Below are positions 46,134 through 55,665 of a stretch of DNA of 64,000 nucleotides, piece by piece; positions within the stretch are counted from its first letter, which is position 1, and every line of letters begins with the position of its first letter. Both the position numbers and the translations under genes were made by a program. The stretch covers positions 59,346,253 through 59,410,252 of the forward strand of contig CM043959.1 in the NCBI GenBank assembly GCA_014529385.2, given 5' to 3'. The notes below the pieces were generated by a model. It was not told the DNA's origin. It saw nothing but the letters and a program-made list of their open reading frames with translations, and made no database searches. This stretch comes from Adiantum capillus-veneris. Lineage: Eukaryota > Streptophyta > Polypodiopsida > Polypodiales > Pteridaceae.

Positions 46134-46477
46134 ATTATCAAAGTCATTAATTAGTGTCTAATTAATCTCTTGCCATCATTAAGCTAAGGTTATCTTTCAT
46201 ACTACCAAGAAGGCTAGCAAAGTGTTTGATCTCTTTCAACAACGACTGCCAAAGAATCAATTGGTGTTTTCCGAAATCGTGTTGTGAGACAAGGTCGCGT
46301 GGTCGCAGGTCCGACGGTCGTCGCAGGCATCTAAGAGTGTAACGCCACAGGCATCAGATCCTCGAGTAAATTCCCGCAGTAAACTCCTACAACACGACTC
46401 AATTTCAGGTAAACATTCAATGGCATTCTTGAACAGATCTTTGTAAAAAGTGACCCAAGTCTTTTGCACACCTCTCT

Positions 46478-47178
46478 ATGGCTGTAGAAGAAGCCGAACC
46501 TTCTGCTCAATGGCAAATCCCAGAACTTAAACCCGATCAAGTATATAAACATAAAAATTTATTTAAACTTAGAGCCTCCACTGTCTATCTAGATAATAGG
46601 TCAGTAGCATCTATTCCCTCCGATAACTTAATGCATTTTATTAAGCTTACTGAGATCCTCCAACATGACAAAGCAGAAGCCCTAAAAAAGGGTTGTCACT
46701 TTGTTCACCTTGGCTGTGTACAAATAGGTGTAAATCCTCGTTTTAGAGCAGGCTTAGCTGTATCATGTCTAATAATGATTTTAGACACCAGACACAAGAA
46801 TTTGCAAGATCAATTCCTTGGCGGAAGGTAACCTTGCAGACGGACCAGTCTATTTGCAAGTTCGCCCAAACTATAATGTGTCGCTAGACGACCCCTATTT
46901 TGGCGAAGCTTTAACTCTTGCAATAAAATTGTTGGCTGTGATCTGAAGCATTTAACTCCCAACGTTGAAATTGCTTTCTCTGTTTTAGGTAGAGTAATTA
47001 ACTCCGGGTTACCAGCAATATATGAAGGTAAATTAACAGTAAGTGAGAAAAAAGATCATAAAGGGCAAAACATTATTATGCGCTCAAATGATCATTCTCA
47101 GATGCTTCGCTGTGATCAAATTTCTTGGTCCGAAGTAAAACTACCAGAAAATTGGGCAGTTGATATACAGCCTACGCT
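46478..47178 (+). pseudogene. viral movement protein (30K-superfamily-like), broken
   Basis: Begins MAVEEAEPSAQWQIPEL. The central region has FVHLGCVQIGVNPRFRAGL and, after a one-base frameshift near 46826, GPVYLQVRPNYNVSLDDP. A second one-base shift lies near 46930, after which the frame stays open to a TAA at about 47193. The pattern (a hydrophobic strand, an Asp-containing turn, GPVY and ALTLAIK) is that of plant virus cell-to-cell movement proteins (pfam01107). Such proteins widen plasmodesmata. Assignment to Caulimoviridae rests on the primer site and promoter. Confidence 0.72.
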
Positions 47179-47187
47179 ACAAAAGAA

Positions 47188-47202
47188 CTTATAAATAGAG
47201 TT
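47188..47202. repeat. target-site duplication of LINE-5, left copy
   Basis: 15-bp CTTATAAATAGAGTT, repeated exactly at 54195-54209. Removing the interval rejoins the pararetroviral sequence. Confidence 0.95.
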
Positions 47203-47438
47203 TTTTATTTTTTCCGAGAAAAAGATCCTTCTATTAGTTAATGAAGACTGCCCATAGGGCTACAACCACCTCTGCAAGAGAGGGCTACAACAAGCATGAT
47301 GGGGAGACTCTCCCAATGAAAAAACAGCATATATACAATGAGGCTAAATCAAGAGATGGGAGGAGGGAAGAGCCACACAGGTGGACAGTAGTGCCATTTG
47401 AGCACCCCCTGGACTATGGTGTAGAAAGGCCCAGGGCG

Positions 47439-48210
47439 CTAGAGTCGAAGGAAAGCCTCGCGGCGCTCCCGCATGCGGTTGGAGCTGCCCTGTAGTCCCT
47501 CAAGCTGTCCTTTGAGAGTATGGATCAGCTCTAGCCAAAAGTCATGAATAGTCTCTGCTGGTGGCACAGGGCGAGCCTCAAAGATGCGGAAACATTGGGT
47601 CCGCCAGATGAACCAAAGTGTCAGGCCACTGATGAGCTCCCAACACTCCTCTCTCTCACTGCACCACTCCTGTGGAGTAAGCACTGTAGCAGGCTGGAGT
47701 GTAGGTCGCCCCCCCTGCATCACTATCATCCTGCTGGTGGAAGATAGCTCAAACTGAAGTGCCGGGCCCGTGAGGGTGGACCAAGCCGCTGCCCCCCAAG
47801 TGTACTGTCGAGCCGTGGAGAGGACAGGCATCAGCCGAAGAACTCGTAGCCACACCTGCTGGGCCGAAGGGCAGTCCCAGAGACAGTGACGCTGACTCTC
47901 CACCAACTGGTCACAGGCTGCATATGTGGCCGAGAGACCACTATGCACAAGCCAGCTCCCTACTGCTGTGGCTCTGTGTGCAACCAGCCACTGGAACAAA
48001 GTGACGCGCCTCGGCTGTCTGGAGTCCCACAGCCTCTGCCAAAAAGTTGCCAAGAACTCGACTGTGAGGCCCTCCTCCTGCCAATGACGTGCTGCAGCGG
48101 GGCGGGCCTCTCTCTGTGCTGCAAGTATATGACTTCCAAGTCGAACAGTGTATAGAAAAAAGGGGACTCATGGGCGGTCTGCAGAAGAGAAGGGGTCCCT
48201 CCATAGCCAC
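47439..48210 (-). pseudogene. LINE-5 ORF2 zf-RVT-like domain
   Basis: Frame 48053-47439: FWQRLWDSRQPRRVTLFQWL, CDQLVESQRHCLWDCPSAQQ (C...H...C zinc-binding pattern), then WELISGLTLWFIWRTQCFRI. This is the zf-RVT region that follows plant LINE RTs. A frameshift near 48040 separates it from the upstream part. Confidence 0.82.
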
Positions 48211-48248
48211 TCACCAGGATCCCATTGTACTCGTGCTAGTGGACAGCA

Positions 48249-49105
48249 CTACCAAGCCCATAGCCTCCAGTGTCCTGTCTCAAGAGCTGCTGGGTCAGGG
48301 TCGATGACGCAAGTCCTCCCACAGATGCCCACAACTCGGATCCTCTGGAAACAGCACTCTGCTACCTGCGGGGCCTCTACTGCAACTCGCTGTAAACGTC
48401 CCCCACCCTGAAGCTCAAAGAACAAGGCTGGGACCGTCTCTGAGCAAGCCCTGACTGAAATGAGAACCTCCAGTCGTGTGAAGGCTCCCATCCACCGGGG
48501 TGCTACTGGCTCGAGAGACGTGAGCCACTCAGCTGGAACTGACTCTGAGATGTCCTGACACATGCTCTGCACCCCTCTCATGCCCTGTAGCTGGACATCC
48601 TGCACCTCCTCTGACAAACCTGTGAATGCTAGCCAGTCACCTAGAGAGCGCGCTGGACCTGCTGCCATGGGACCCCAAGAAACTTGAGGCCGACTCCCAA
48701 CCAAGTGGCCTCTCAGAGTGCTAACCATGGGGTTCCAGACGAGGGGTTGCCGTAGGCGCTCCTCCGTGCACGTCGGGTGTCTCTGCTCTAGGCCACGCCG
48801 TAAGAGCTCCCAAGATCGAAGCAAACTCATAGCGAATCGGTCCTCCAGTCTCCTGCTCAAACCAACTCGGCGCATCTCTGTAAAGATCCATCTGGTCGAA
48901 GGTTGCCAAGGGCCTCCTGACTGAGGCACCCTTGCACGAAGCCTCTGCAGCAAGAACTCCTTCCAAGGCTCCTCGCCTGGAAGAAGTCCTCTAACGACGA
49001 ACTTCCCAAGAAGGGCTCTGCTCTACTGTGCTGGATCAATGATCCCAAGCCCTCCCTGAGAACAAGGAAGTGTGATGACCGACCAAGCCACCTTGGCTCG
49101 GGCAA
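48249..49105 (-). pseudogene. LINE-5 ORF2 connector region
   Basis: Frames 49105-48857 and 48953-48249 carry WQPSTRWIFTEMRRVGLSRR and RQPLVWNPMVSTLRGHLVG, the weakly conserved segment between RT and zf-RVT. Two frameshifts are present. Confidence 0.7.
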
Positions 49106-50729
49106 TTTGAGTGTCGCGACCTGACCAAAGGAAGTTTCTGATCAGCCTCTCAACCTGGCTGATACAAGAACTCGAGAAGATCCAACAAGAAGTGATGTAC
49201 CACATAGTCGCCAACAACACCTGGTTGGCAACTACTACTCCACTAGCCAGCGAAAGTCGTGCTGAGCTCCAATGTAACAGCTTTCTCCTGATGGAAAGGA
49301 GAAGAGGAGCAATCTGCTGCTCGGGGGACAAGTCCAAACCAACCTGACAACCCAAGTACCGAACTGTAGTCCCTGGGGGAATCCACCTGAAACCCTCTCC
49401 TGGCATCCAATCTAGCACAGGAGCACTGCCAACCGAGAAAGCCACTGTCTTTCTCCAGTTGATCAGTGCACCCGATGCACAGCAGAAGGTCTCCAAAGCC
49501 CGCTCACAGCTATGTAGATTGGCCTCCTGGCCCTCTAAGTACAAGGCTGAGTCGTCGGCAAACTCAGCGTCCAGAAACTCATCTCCCCGTATAGGGAGTG
49601 CTAAGCCCCTCAGACCAACCTGCTGTGACACCAAAAATCTGCTCATCGCCTCCGCATAGAACAAAAAGAGGAAGGGGGCAAGAGGACAACCCTGTCTGAC
49701 CGATCGTGTAAGCATGAAGCGCTCACCTCTACCTCCTGCCAAAAGCACCTGACTGTGAGCCTGTCTGTACAAAGCTGACACCCCTCTGATCCAAGCATCT
49801 GAGAAACCTATCCTGCGTAGCGTGCCCTCTAGAAAGTCCCAGTCAACTCTGTCGTATGCCTTCTCAAAATCGAGAAGAAGAATCACAAGGTCCTCTCCAT
49901 GGAGTCGTGCCAGGGAGGAAGCCTCCCAGAAAGTGAAGATGTTGTCAAGGATACTGCGTTCCTTGACAAAACCTGTCTGAGTCCCATGCATAAGGCTCTC
50001 CAAAAGTGGCTGAATCCTCAAACTCAAAGCCTTGGCAAGAATTTTGTAGGCTGAATTGAGGATGGTGATGGGGCGCCTCTGTTAAATCTCATCCAAGGAA
50101 CCACCCTCCTTTGGAATGAGGTAAATCATGCTATCCGGCATGACTCCTGTGTGCAGAATGTACTGAAAGGCACTACATAGATCTGGGCCAAGCAGGTCCC
50201 AGTACTCCAAGAAAAAGCTGGGAGTCAGCCCATCCTCACCTGGACAGCTACCACGAGGGAGGGCCCTAAGAGCCGTGTGCAGCTCCTCAAGCTGAAGAGG
50301 TATCTCTAGCCTCTGGCGCATCTCCTCAGTCACAAGACAAGGCATCTGTTCCCAAACCTGCTCCCTGCATGCATCCTGTCTCTGTGACTGGGGCTCAGCC
50401 GACAGTAACTCACGGTAAAAGTCAGTAGCAACTGCACGCATATCCTCGGGCTGACAAACAACTAACCCATTGGGTCTCCTCAACTGATTGACCTTGGCAT
50501 GCGAGTGCCGAGGTCCCACTGTCTCAAAAAAAGCACCTGTCACTCTGTCACCCACCTGAGTCCACTGAGATGCCTGTCGGTGAAAGGCAAACTCATGGCA
50601 CCTCTCCTTTGTGCAAGCAACCTCCTGTCGAGCCTGCTGTAACTGCTCCTCCAACCATGGACTGTCTGGATGCTGCTCTTGCAGCCTCTGTAGTGAAGCA
50701 ATGCCTCGTCTGAGACGCTGCTCCTTCAC
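49023..50729 (-). pseudogene. LINE-5 ORF2 reverse transcriptase
   Basis: RT read in two frames. 50729-50082: FHRQASQWTQVGDRVTGAFF, GSCPGEDGLTPSFFLEYWDL, DSMIYLIPKEGG. 50027-49023: GFVKERSILDNIFTFWEAS, LLLDFEKAYDRVDWDFLEG (first Asp), SVRQGCPLAPFLFLFYAEAM, DAEFADDSALYLEG (FADD intact), TVRYLGCQVGLDL. A stop near 50082 separates the two. Confidence 0.9.
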
Positions 50730-50780
50730 TCTCGCTGCAGCCCGTCGAGCGAGAGACTCCTGGAGAAAAAAATGGCTAAG

Positions 50781-51700
50781 CTAAGCTAGGCCTAAGGCCA
50801 CTCTGTCTGCAGGTGTAGCCTGGCTGTCCATGCCCTCTATCCAGAGAGCCTCTACCCTCTCTCTGAGTGCTGAGTCCAACAAGACCCACTCTGGGATGCG
50901 AAGCATCGTCCTCCCACCTCCCTGCCTGTCTGCCACTGTGAGGATCACTGGTGCATGGTCCGAGAAGGATGTCCCTGCCAGGATGCCCACTGATCCCCCC
51001 AAGTCACTGAAGTGGTCACTAGTGTAGAAGCGATCTATGCGCGATAGATACACTCCTCCCACTCTGCGGTCCGATCTAGAGAAGGCAAGACTCTCTGGAG
51101 GCCTCACAAAGCCAGAATGTTGCCATGTATCCGAGACCCTCAAAGTCATACACAACCTCTCCCAAGCTGCTAACTCGACTCCATGCACAGTAGCATGGCT
51201 GCCTCCGATCCTGTCAAAAGGGTCCTCCAACACGTTGAAGTCCCCCCCTACACACCAATGGTCAACCTGTGGCAAAGACTCAACAATCAGTGACCAAAAC
51301 TTTGCAGGAGCACTCGCCACATTGGGCGCATAGATGTTCAGGAAGCCCACGAGGCTACCCTGAACGTGCATAGTAATCCACTGAGCCTTGCCTGGCACAA
51401 TAATCTCTCTGTCCACAATGGCCTGCTGCAATGAGTCCGCAATAGTCATACATACCCCACCCTGGATGCCTCCAGGTCCAAAAGCAGTTGACCAAAAGGT
51501 ATCATAGCGTCCACGCAAAATCTCACCACATCGCCGAATGCGGCTCTCAGACAAATGGTGCTCCTGAAGCATAAGGAGGTCAATCTCTCCTCCCACAAGG
51601 CAACGCTGAAGCTCCTGACGCAATCAGCCCCGCTGTCGCTGAAACTGGGGCCCACCTAGTCCCTGCACGTTCCATGAGACGATCCTCATGGGGAGCGAGA
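50781..51700 (-). pseudogene. LINE-5 ORF2 endonuclease
   Basis: From 51700 the frame reads MRIVSWNVQGLGGPQ-type start (VSWNVQGL), one stop near 51624, then LLMLQEHHLSESRIRRCGE (catalytic Glu), LNIYAPNVASAPAKFW, HWCVGGDFNVLEDPFDRIGG (GDFN) and GTSFSDHAPVILTVAD (SDH). A stop after DRVALGLA at 50781 ends the frame before the RT. Confidence 0.88.
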
Positions 51701-53600
51701 GAGAACAGATGCTGCCGCAGCAGCAAGACGGGCTATCTTCGAGGCTGGCTTGGATGGGGAGTAATCCGCATCCGAGCGTCCTCTAGATAGGCGAGACTGC
51801 AGTGAATGCCTGGTCCAAGCCCAAGCAGAGCGAGCCGTGCGTAAAGCAACCTCCTCTGTCGAGGAGTCCTCATGAATGTATACATAGCAAGGCAAACATT
51901 GCGTATCAGCAAAAAAATACACCACAATGTGCCTACATCCTGCTGAGTCTAGGGGTGTCACCGCAAACTTGGCCAGTGGCCACAAAGTCTGTAGCAAATC
52001 TGTAACGCCAAGTTCTCCCATGTGGTGAGAGAACTCGAGAACCTGTGTATGCAACCATCCCACCACTGAGTCGAGGGACCACTCTGTCTCGATCCTACCA
52101 CAGAGGGGGAAGGAGAAACCAACTGCTGAGTCCAAGGCCTCTGTCCCCCTAGCGGCGAGGAACAGAGCGTGGACCCTGAAGCAGGCTGCCTCATGGTCTG
52201 CTGCGGAATCACCGAGAAAGCGAGTGAACCCGTAATCGAAGAAATCCCAGCGGTGTCGGAGGTCAATGCTCGTCAGACCACAAGGGATAGCTGCAAGGGA
52301 AGATGTCTGAATCTGCAGAGGGGGCCGCAAGAATGGCTGACCCTCTCTCGCTAGGCGACTCGTGGCAAAGGCGCTGCCAAGAGATCTCCTAGCCGCCAGC
52401 GAGGGACCAGTCTCCTGAGTTGATTGAGGTACTGAAGCAGAAGGAGGGGGAGAAGGAGCTGGGGGGGGGGGGGGGCGGAGGGGAAGAGAAGCGGGGTGGG
52501 GCGACAGAGACAGAGGGGCGAGGTGGGGAGCGGGCGGGAGCAGAGGGCGAGGGAGGGGAGGAGGAGGAGGAGGAGAAATTGGAGGGTGGGGCGGCGGACG
52601 AGGGTGAAGCGGAAGTGGAGGCTGGCGTAGGGGGCTCCTCCTGCTCAAGAGGACCAAAGCGGTTCCCCGTGGGAACCCACTGCTGTTGAGTAGGCACCTG
52701 AGGGCCACTATGAGTGAGTGCCAGGATGTCGCTGTGGCCCCTGGCGTCGACGTCCACGGGCCTGTTGCCAACCCTCCTCCGCTTGAGCCCCAGGCTCGGA
52801 GGGTGGCTCTGAATCTGTGCGCTGTGTCGCTGGCTGTGGTTGTGGCTGCGGCCCAGCCTTGGCAGGCTGAGGCTGAGGTGCGGGTCGTGGTCTCCTCCGT
52901 GGACAGGCCTTCGCTAGGTGGCCCATCTGTCTGCAAATGAAGCACTGGTTCGGGAGACCCGAGTACTCCACACTCTGTCTAAACCAACCCCCACTCACCC
53001 GAGGCAGAAGGATGACCTTCGGGAGCGTGTGGGTATCTCTGACCAAAACTGGAACTGAAGGGATGCCAGCCGCCTTGGCAGCTACTGATGCTGCCGTACG
53101 AGGTGTCTCCAGGACAGTCCCGATGGTGGAGAAATCCTGCAAAGAAGTGGAAGGTGCTCCCTCCGTAAACCCGGAAAGCAGACTGAGATCGGGATGTCTG
53201 CCTCCTCTACGAGCACATCCGAAGTCGGGTCAAAACCATGTCGCCACTGTCGAAAGTGGGCACGTGATGCTCGGATGGCTAGTGGACTCATAGCTATGAC
53301 CTTGGAGGCCATCTCGGAAGTCTCGAACTCAATCTGGTAGTACCCCCGTCCGAGAATCTAGACATCCAAGATCTTGCCCACCTCTGCGAGAAGGCGGGCC
53401 TGGAGAAGGTCTCGCAGCTCTCCTCTGCTAGGACGGGTGCCGAGAACCTTGCAGATGACAGAAGTCGCGTGCAAGCGTTCTACCTTTGCGGCAAGGCTCG
53501 CTTGCTCTGTCGGCGAAAGAGCAAGTCGAATGGTGGGCTCAGCGGGGTCGGGCGAGGGGGCTTCAGGCGAGTCCCTCTGTGGCGGAGCTGGAGCCTCCAT
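51686..53600 (-). pseudogene. LINE-5 ORF1 (DUF4283 and zinc knuckle)
   Basis: ATG at 53600 (MEAPAPPQRDSPEAPSPDPA). DUF4283-like part near 53500-53150 (HATSVICKVLGTRPSRGELR; YYQIEFETSEMASKVIAMSP), zinc knuckle CFICRQMGHLAKAC near 52950-52910 with all four ligands, then Pro/Gln-rich low-complexity sequence and a C-terminal region (WDFFDYGFTRFLGDSAADHE) down to 51686. Stops at 53358 and about 53145 and a shift near 52750 break it. Confidence 0.82.
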
Positions 53601-53719
53601 CTGTGTCTACTGCTGAGTCGAAGAAGCGGGCGGTGAAGAAAATCTGCAAACGAGAACGCCAAGCACTTGTCCGAAGAAGAAGTGCTACAGAGCCAGGTGC
53701 AGAAGACCTTCGGAAGCGA

Positions 53720-54071
53720 GGAGGATGGGGGGGGGGGGGGATGCGGGGACGGGTAAAGCTGTAAGCGAAAGATAAAAGGCTGCGCGGCGGGGGGGGGGCG
53801 GGGGGGGGGGGCGGGGGAGGAAAAAAAGGCCAGGGAAAGGGGGGCAACGTGCGGAATTGGGGGAAGCTAGGGGGGCGAGGGCAGCGGGCAGCAGAGGGGA
53901 AAGGTGGCGGGCAGAGCTGGGCTAGGGAGGCAGCGCGGGGGCAATGGGGGCAGCGCGAGGGTGCGGGGGTTGGAGGTAGCGCGAGGGCGAGGGGGGCGGC
54001 GCGGGAGCAGGCGGCAGCGCGGGGGCAGAGGGGGGAGGGTGAGGGCAGAGATGGCGCAACAGCAGGGGGGG

Positions 54072-54131
<60 letters not shown>
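53720..54131 (-). other. LINE-5 5' UTR, poly-C (sense) leader
   Basis: On the + strand it has repeated GGCAGCGCGGGGGCA-type units and G runs, ending in a run of about 65 bases that is almost pure G (54066-54131, one A). Frames that translate as poly-Pro or poly-Gly are artefacts. Confidence 0.75.
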
Positions 54132-54132
<1 letters not shown>

Positions 54133-54194
54133 GGAGCGTGCACCAGTAGCGAGCCCGTTCAAGCATCACTTATTATTTTAAAGTGACTTTTGTT

Positions 54195-54209
54195 CTTATA
54201 AATAGAGTT
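54195..54209. repeat. target-site duplication of LINE-5, right copy
   Basis: Exact copy of 47188-47202. Confidence 0.95.
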
Positions 54210-54795
54210 CTAAATATAGATAGTCTGGATTTCTCTAATTATTTAATTAGTTCACAAAAGCCCATTTCTTCTATTGTGTATAAAGCCCCTACAAAGTCTA
54301 GAGCTATGCGAGTAAAGGATTGCCAATATTTGGAAACCTTTGAGCAAAAAGATCAAACCTTTTGTAGGCATTGCTTAAGACTCATAGGAAGATTAGACTC
54401 TTCCTCCTCTGCTTTTACTATACAGTTTTGCATGATCGAAGGAAAAGATTTTATTGTCTCCGACACAGATAAATTTTTTATAGCTCCTTATGTAACTATG
54501 CCTGATCAAGCAAAACCTCGCCCTGAATTGCTTCAAAGCAATTACCATACTGTCGAGTTGCATTTCCTTGAAAAGCAATTGAATGACTTGCATAAGTTAG
54601 TTATTGAGTCAACTCATAAACTTGCTCATATGCAAATTCAATTACAACAAATGCTTGACAACTCTCCCTCCTCTGTACATACAGATTTAATAGTTCCCTC
54701 TTCCCTTGAGTTACCTTACTTTTCATTTTATAAGCCCTCAATGCCTAATCGCTCTGGTCACTCTGGCAAAAATTTGTCCTTTAATGTCATGATCT
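54210..54795 (+). pseudogene. endogenous pararetrovirus, second ORF
   Basis: Continues the viral fragment after LINE-5. The open frame runs to about 54795 and then reads into repeats. In the uninterrupted sequence this frame overlaps the end of the movement-protein frame in another register. Visible features are SRAMRVKDCQYLETFEQKDQ, a cysteine pair FCRHCLRLIG and a predicted coiled coil (FLEKQLNDLHKLVIESTHKL) in the last third. I do not recognise the product; by position a virion-associated or aphid-factor-like protein, or the movement protein's C-terminal extension, are possible. Confidence 0.5.
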
Positions 54796-54811
54796 ATATA
54801 TATATATACAG

Positions 54812-54872
<61 letters not shown>

Positions 54873-54891
54873 GAAGAAGAAGAAGAAGAAG
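54795..54891. repeat. (TA)n, (GA)n and (GAA)n microsatellites
   Basis: TA (54795-54808), GA (54817-54868), GAA (54869-54891). The last leads straight into the 3' end of a minus-strand SINE, whose tail it probably is. Confidence 0.9.
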
Positions 54892-55046
54892 AGAGTTTTA
54901 AGGTCGTAGGAAACTATCCCAAGAGACCTTAAAGATCTAGCCGACGAGGAGTTGAACTCAAGACCTGTTATTCAAGAGGGAAATGGCATAATCAATCTAC
55001 CACACTTGGGTGATAGAAAGGTTATACCATTTTTCTCTTTTTATTG
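54892..55046 (-). mobile_element. tRNA-derived SINE, fullest copy
   Basis: Sense: TATAACCTTTCTATCACCC, A box TGGTAGATTGA, B box GTTCAACTC, CGTCGGCTAGATCTTTAAGG, then AGTTTCCTACGACCTTAAAAC and a TCTTC tail. About 155 bp. Preceded by GTGTGTGCGCGCC. Confidence 0.78.
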
Positions 55047-55086
55047 GCGCGCACACACACCCGGTACACACACACACACTCGAGAA

Positions 55087-55202
55087 GAAGAGAGTTTTAA
55101 CGTCGTAGGAAACTATCCTAAGAGACCTTAAAGATCTAGCCGATGAGGAGTTGAACTCAAGACCTGTTATTCAAGAGGGAAATGGCATAACCAATCTACC
55201 AC

Positions 55203-55206
<4 letters not shown>
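55087..55206 (-). mobile_element. tRNA-derived SINE, 5'-shortened copy
   Basis: Nearly identical to 54892-55020 but starts at AAGTGTGGTAGATTGG. Its 3' end is CCTACGACGTTAAAACTCTC. It stands in tandem with the previous copy, separated by about 40 bp of AC-rich sequence. Confidence 0.78.

Positions 55207-55264
<58 letters not shown>
55207..55264. repeat. (AG)n microsatellite at the 3' end of LINE-6
   Basis: 29 AG repeats placed between the SINE and the LINE-6 terminus; it reads as a (CT)n tail in the LINE direction. Confidence 0.95.
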
Positions 55265-55265
<1 letters not shown>

Positions 55266-55268
<3 letters not shown>

Positions 55269-55310
55269 ATTATCGTCCTCGGAGGTCAAATATGACCTAT
55301 GGGACCAAAG
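55266..55310 (-). promoter_or_regulatory. conserved LINE 3'-terminal hairpin (LINE-6)
   Basis: Sense GGTCCCATAGGTCATATTTG then ACCTCCGAGGACGATAATA. GGTCA/TGACC and CCT/AGG can pair as two small stems. It overlaps or touches the ORF2 stop. Confidence 0.72.
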
Positions 55311-55665
55311 TTACATATGATGTAGTATGTGTATGGCTGATGAGTGACTCTCGATGCTCCAAAATTGTAGTGATGAGAGTCGCAATGGAGAGCCCACACT
55401 TTGGCTGGGAGAGGAAAGTGTGTAGGTCTAAGTTATGGCTGAAAATGTGAGAGAAGCAAGTTCGGATGTGATCAAAAGCTGAGCACTCTAGTAGTGTGTG
55501 GTACTCAGACTCTCGAACTTGCAGTGAGCATAATGTGCACAATCGATTTGACTCTTCTCCATTGCCGCAACGCCCTATCTCGCATCGAAGGAAATGGGAG
55601 CTAAGCCGAATTGCTGCGATAGTGCGTATCGCGGACAAGGGAATTTCTCCCAAGCCGTAATACAT
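55297..55665 (-). pseudogene. LINE-6 ORF2 C-terminal zinc-binding region
   Basis: RLSSHFLRCEIGRCG then LCTLCSLQVRESEYHTLLEC (C-x2-C...H-x4-C). It ends SYVTLVP and a stop. It is joined to the previous frame by a shift near 55600. Confidence 0.8.

Larger units (their letters stand above)
45890..47187 (+). mobile_element. endogenous caulimovirid-like pararetrovirus, left part
   Basis: Order: enhancer-like repeats, TATA box, about 65 bp, primer-binding site, leader of about 330 bp, movement-protein ORF. This is the order of a caulimovirid genome from its promoter to its first gene. It continues after LINE-5 at 54210. No LTR is present. No capsid, protease or reverse transcriptase gene was recognised, so only a part is here. 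Frameshifts show an old, inactive copy. Confidence 0.75.
47203..54194 (-). mobile_element. LINE-5: plant L1-type LINE in a pararetrovirus
   Basis: Bounded by 15-bp duplications. The 3' end (sense) is an A-rich tail AAAAAATAAAAAA at 47215-47203. ORF2 with endonuclease, RT and zf-RVT lies at 51623-47439. ORF1 (DUF4283 and zinc knuckle) lies at 53600-51686. A strongly C-rich 5' UTR (sense) lies at 54131-53720. Length 6.99 kb is full-size for plant L1. The reading frames are long with only a few breaks, so it is younger than LINE-1 and LINE-4. Confidence 0.93.

Noticed and set aside
46478-47178. Calling the viral fragment an LTR retrotransposon
   Set aside because: No LTR ends flank the primer site and a TATA promoter directly precedes it; a movement-protein-like ORF fits a pararetrovirus better.
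53563-54181. Poly-proline, poly-glycine and Arg/Gly-rich frames
   Set aside because: Products of G/C runs in the LINE-5 leader; both strands and several frames are open for the same reason.
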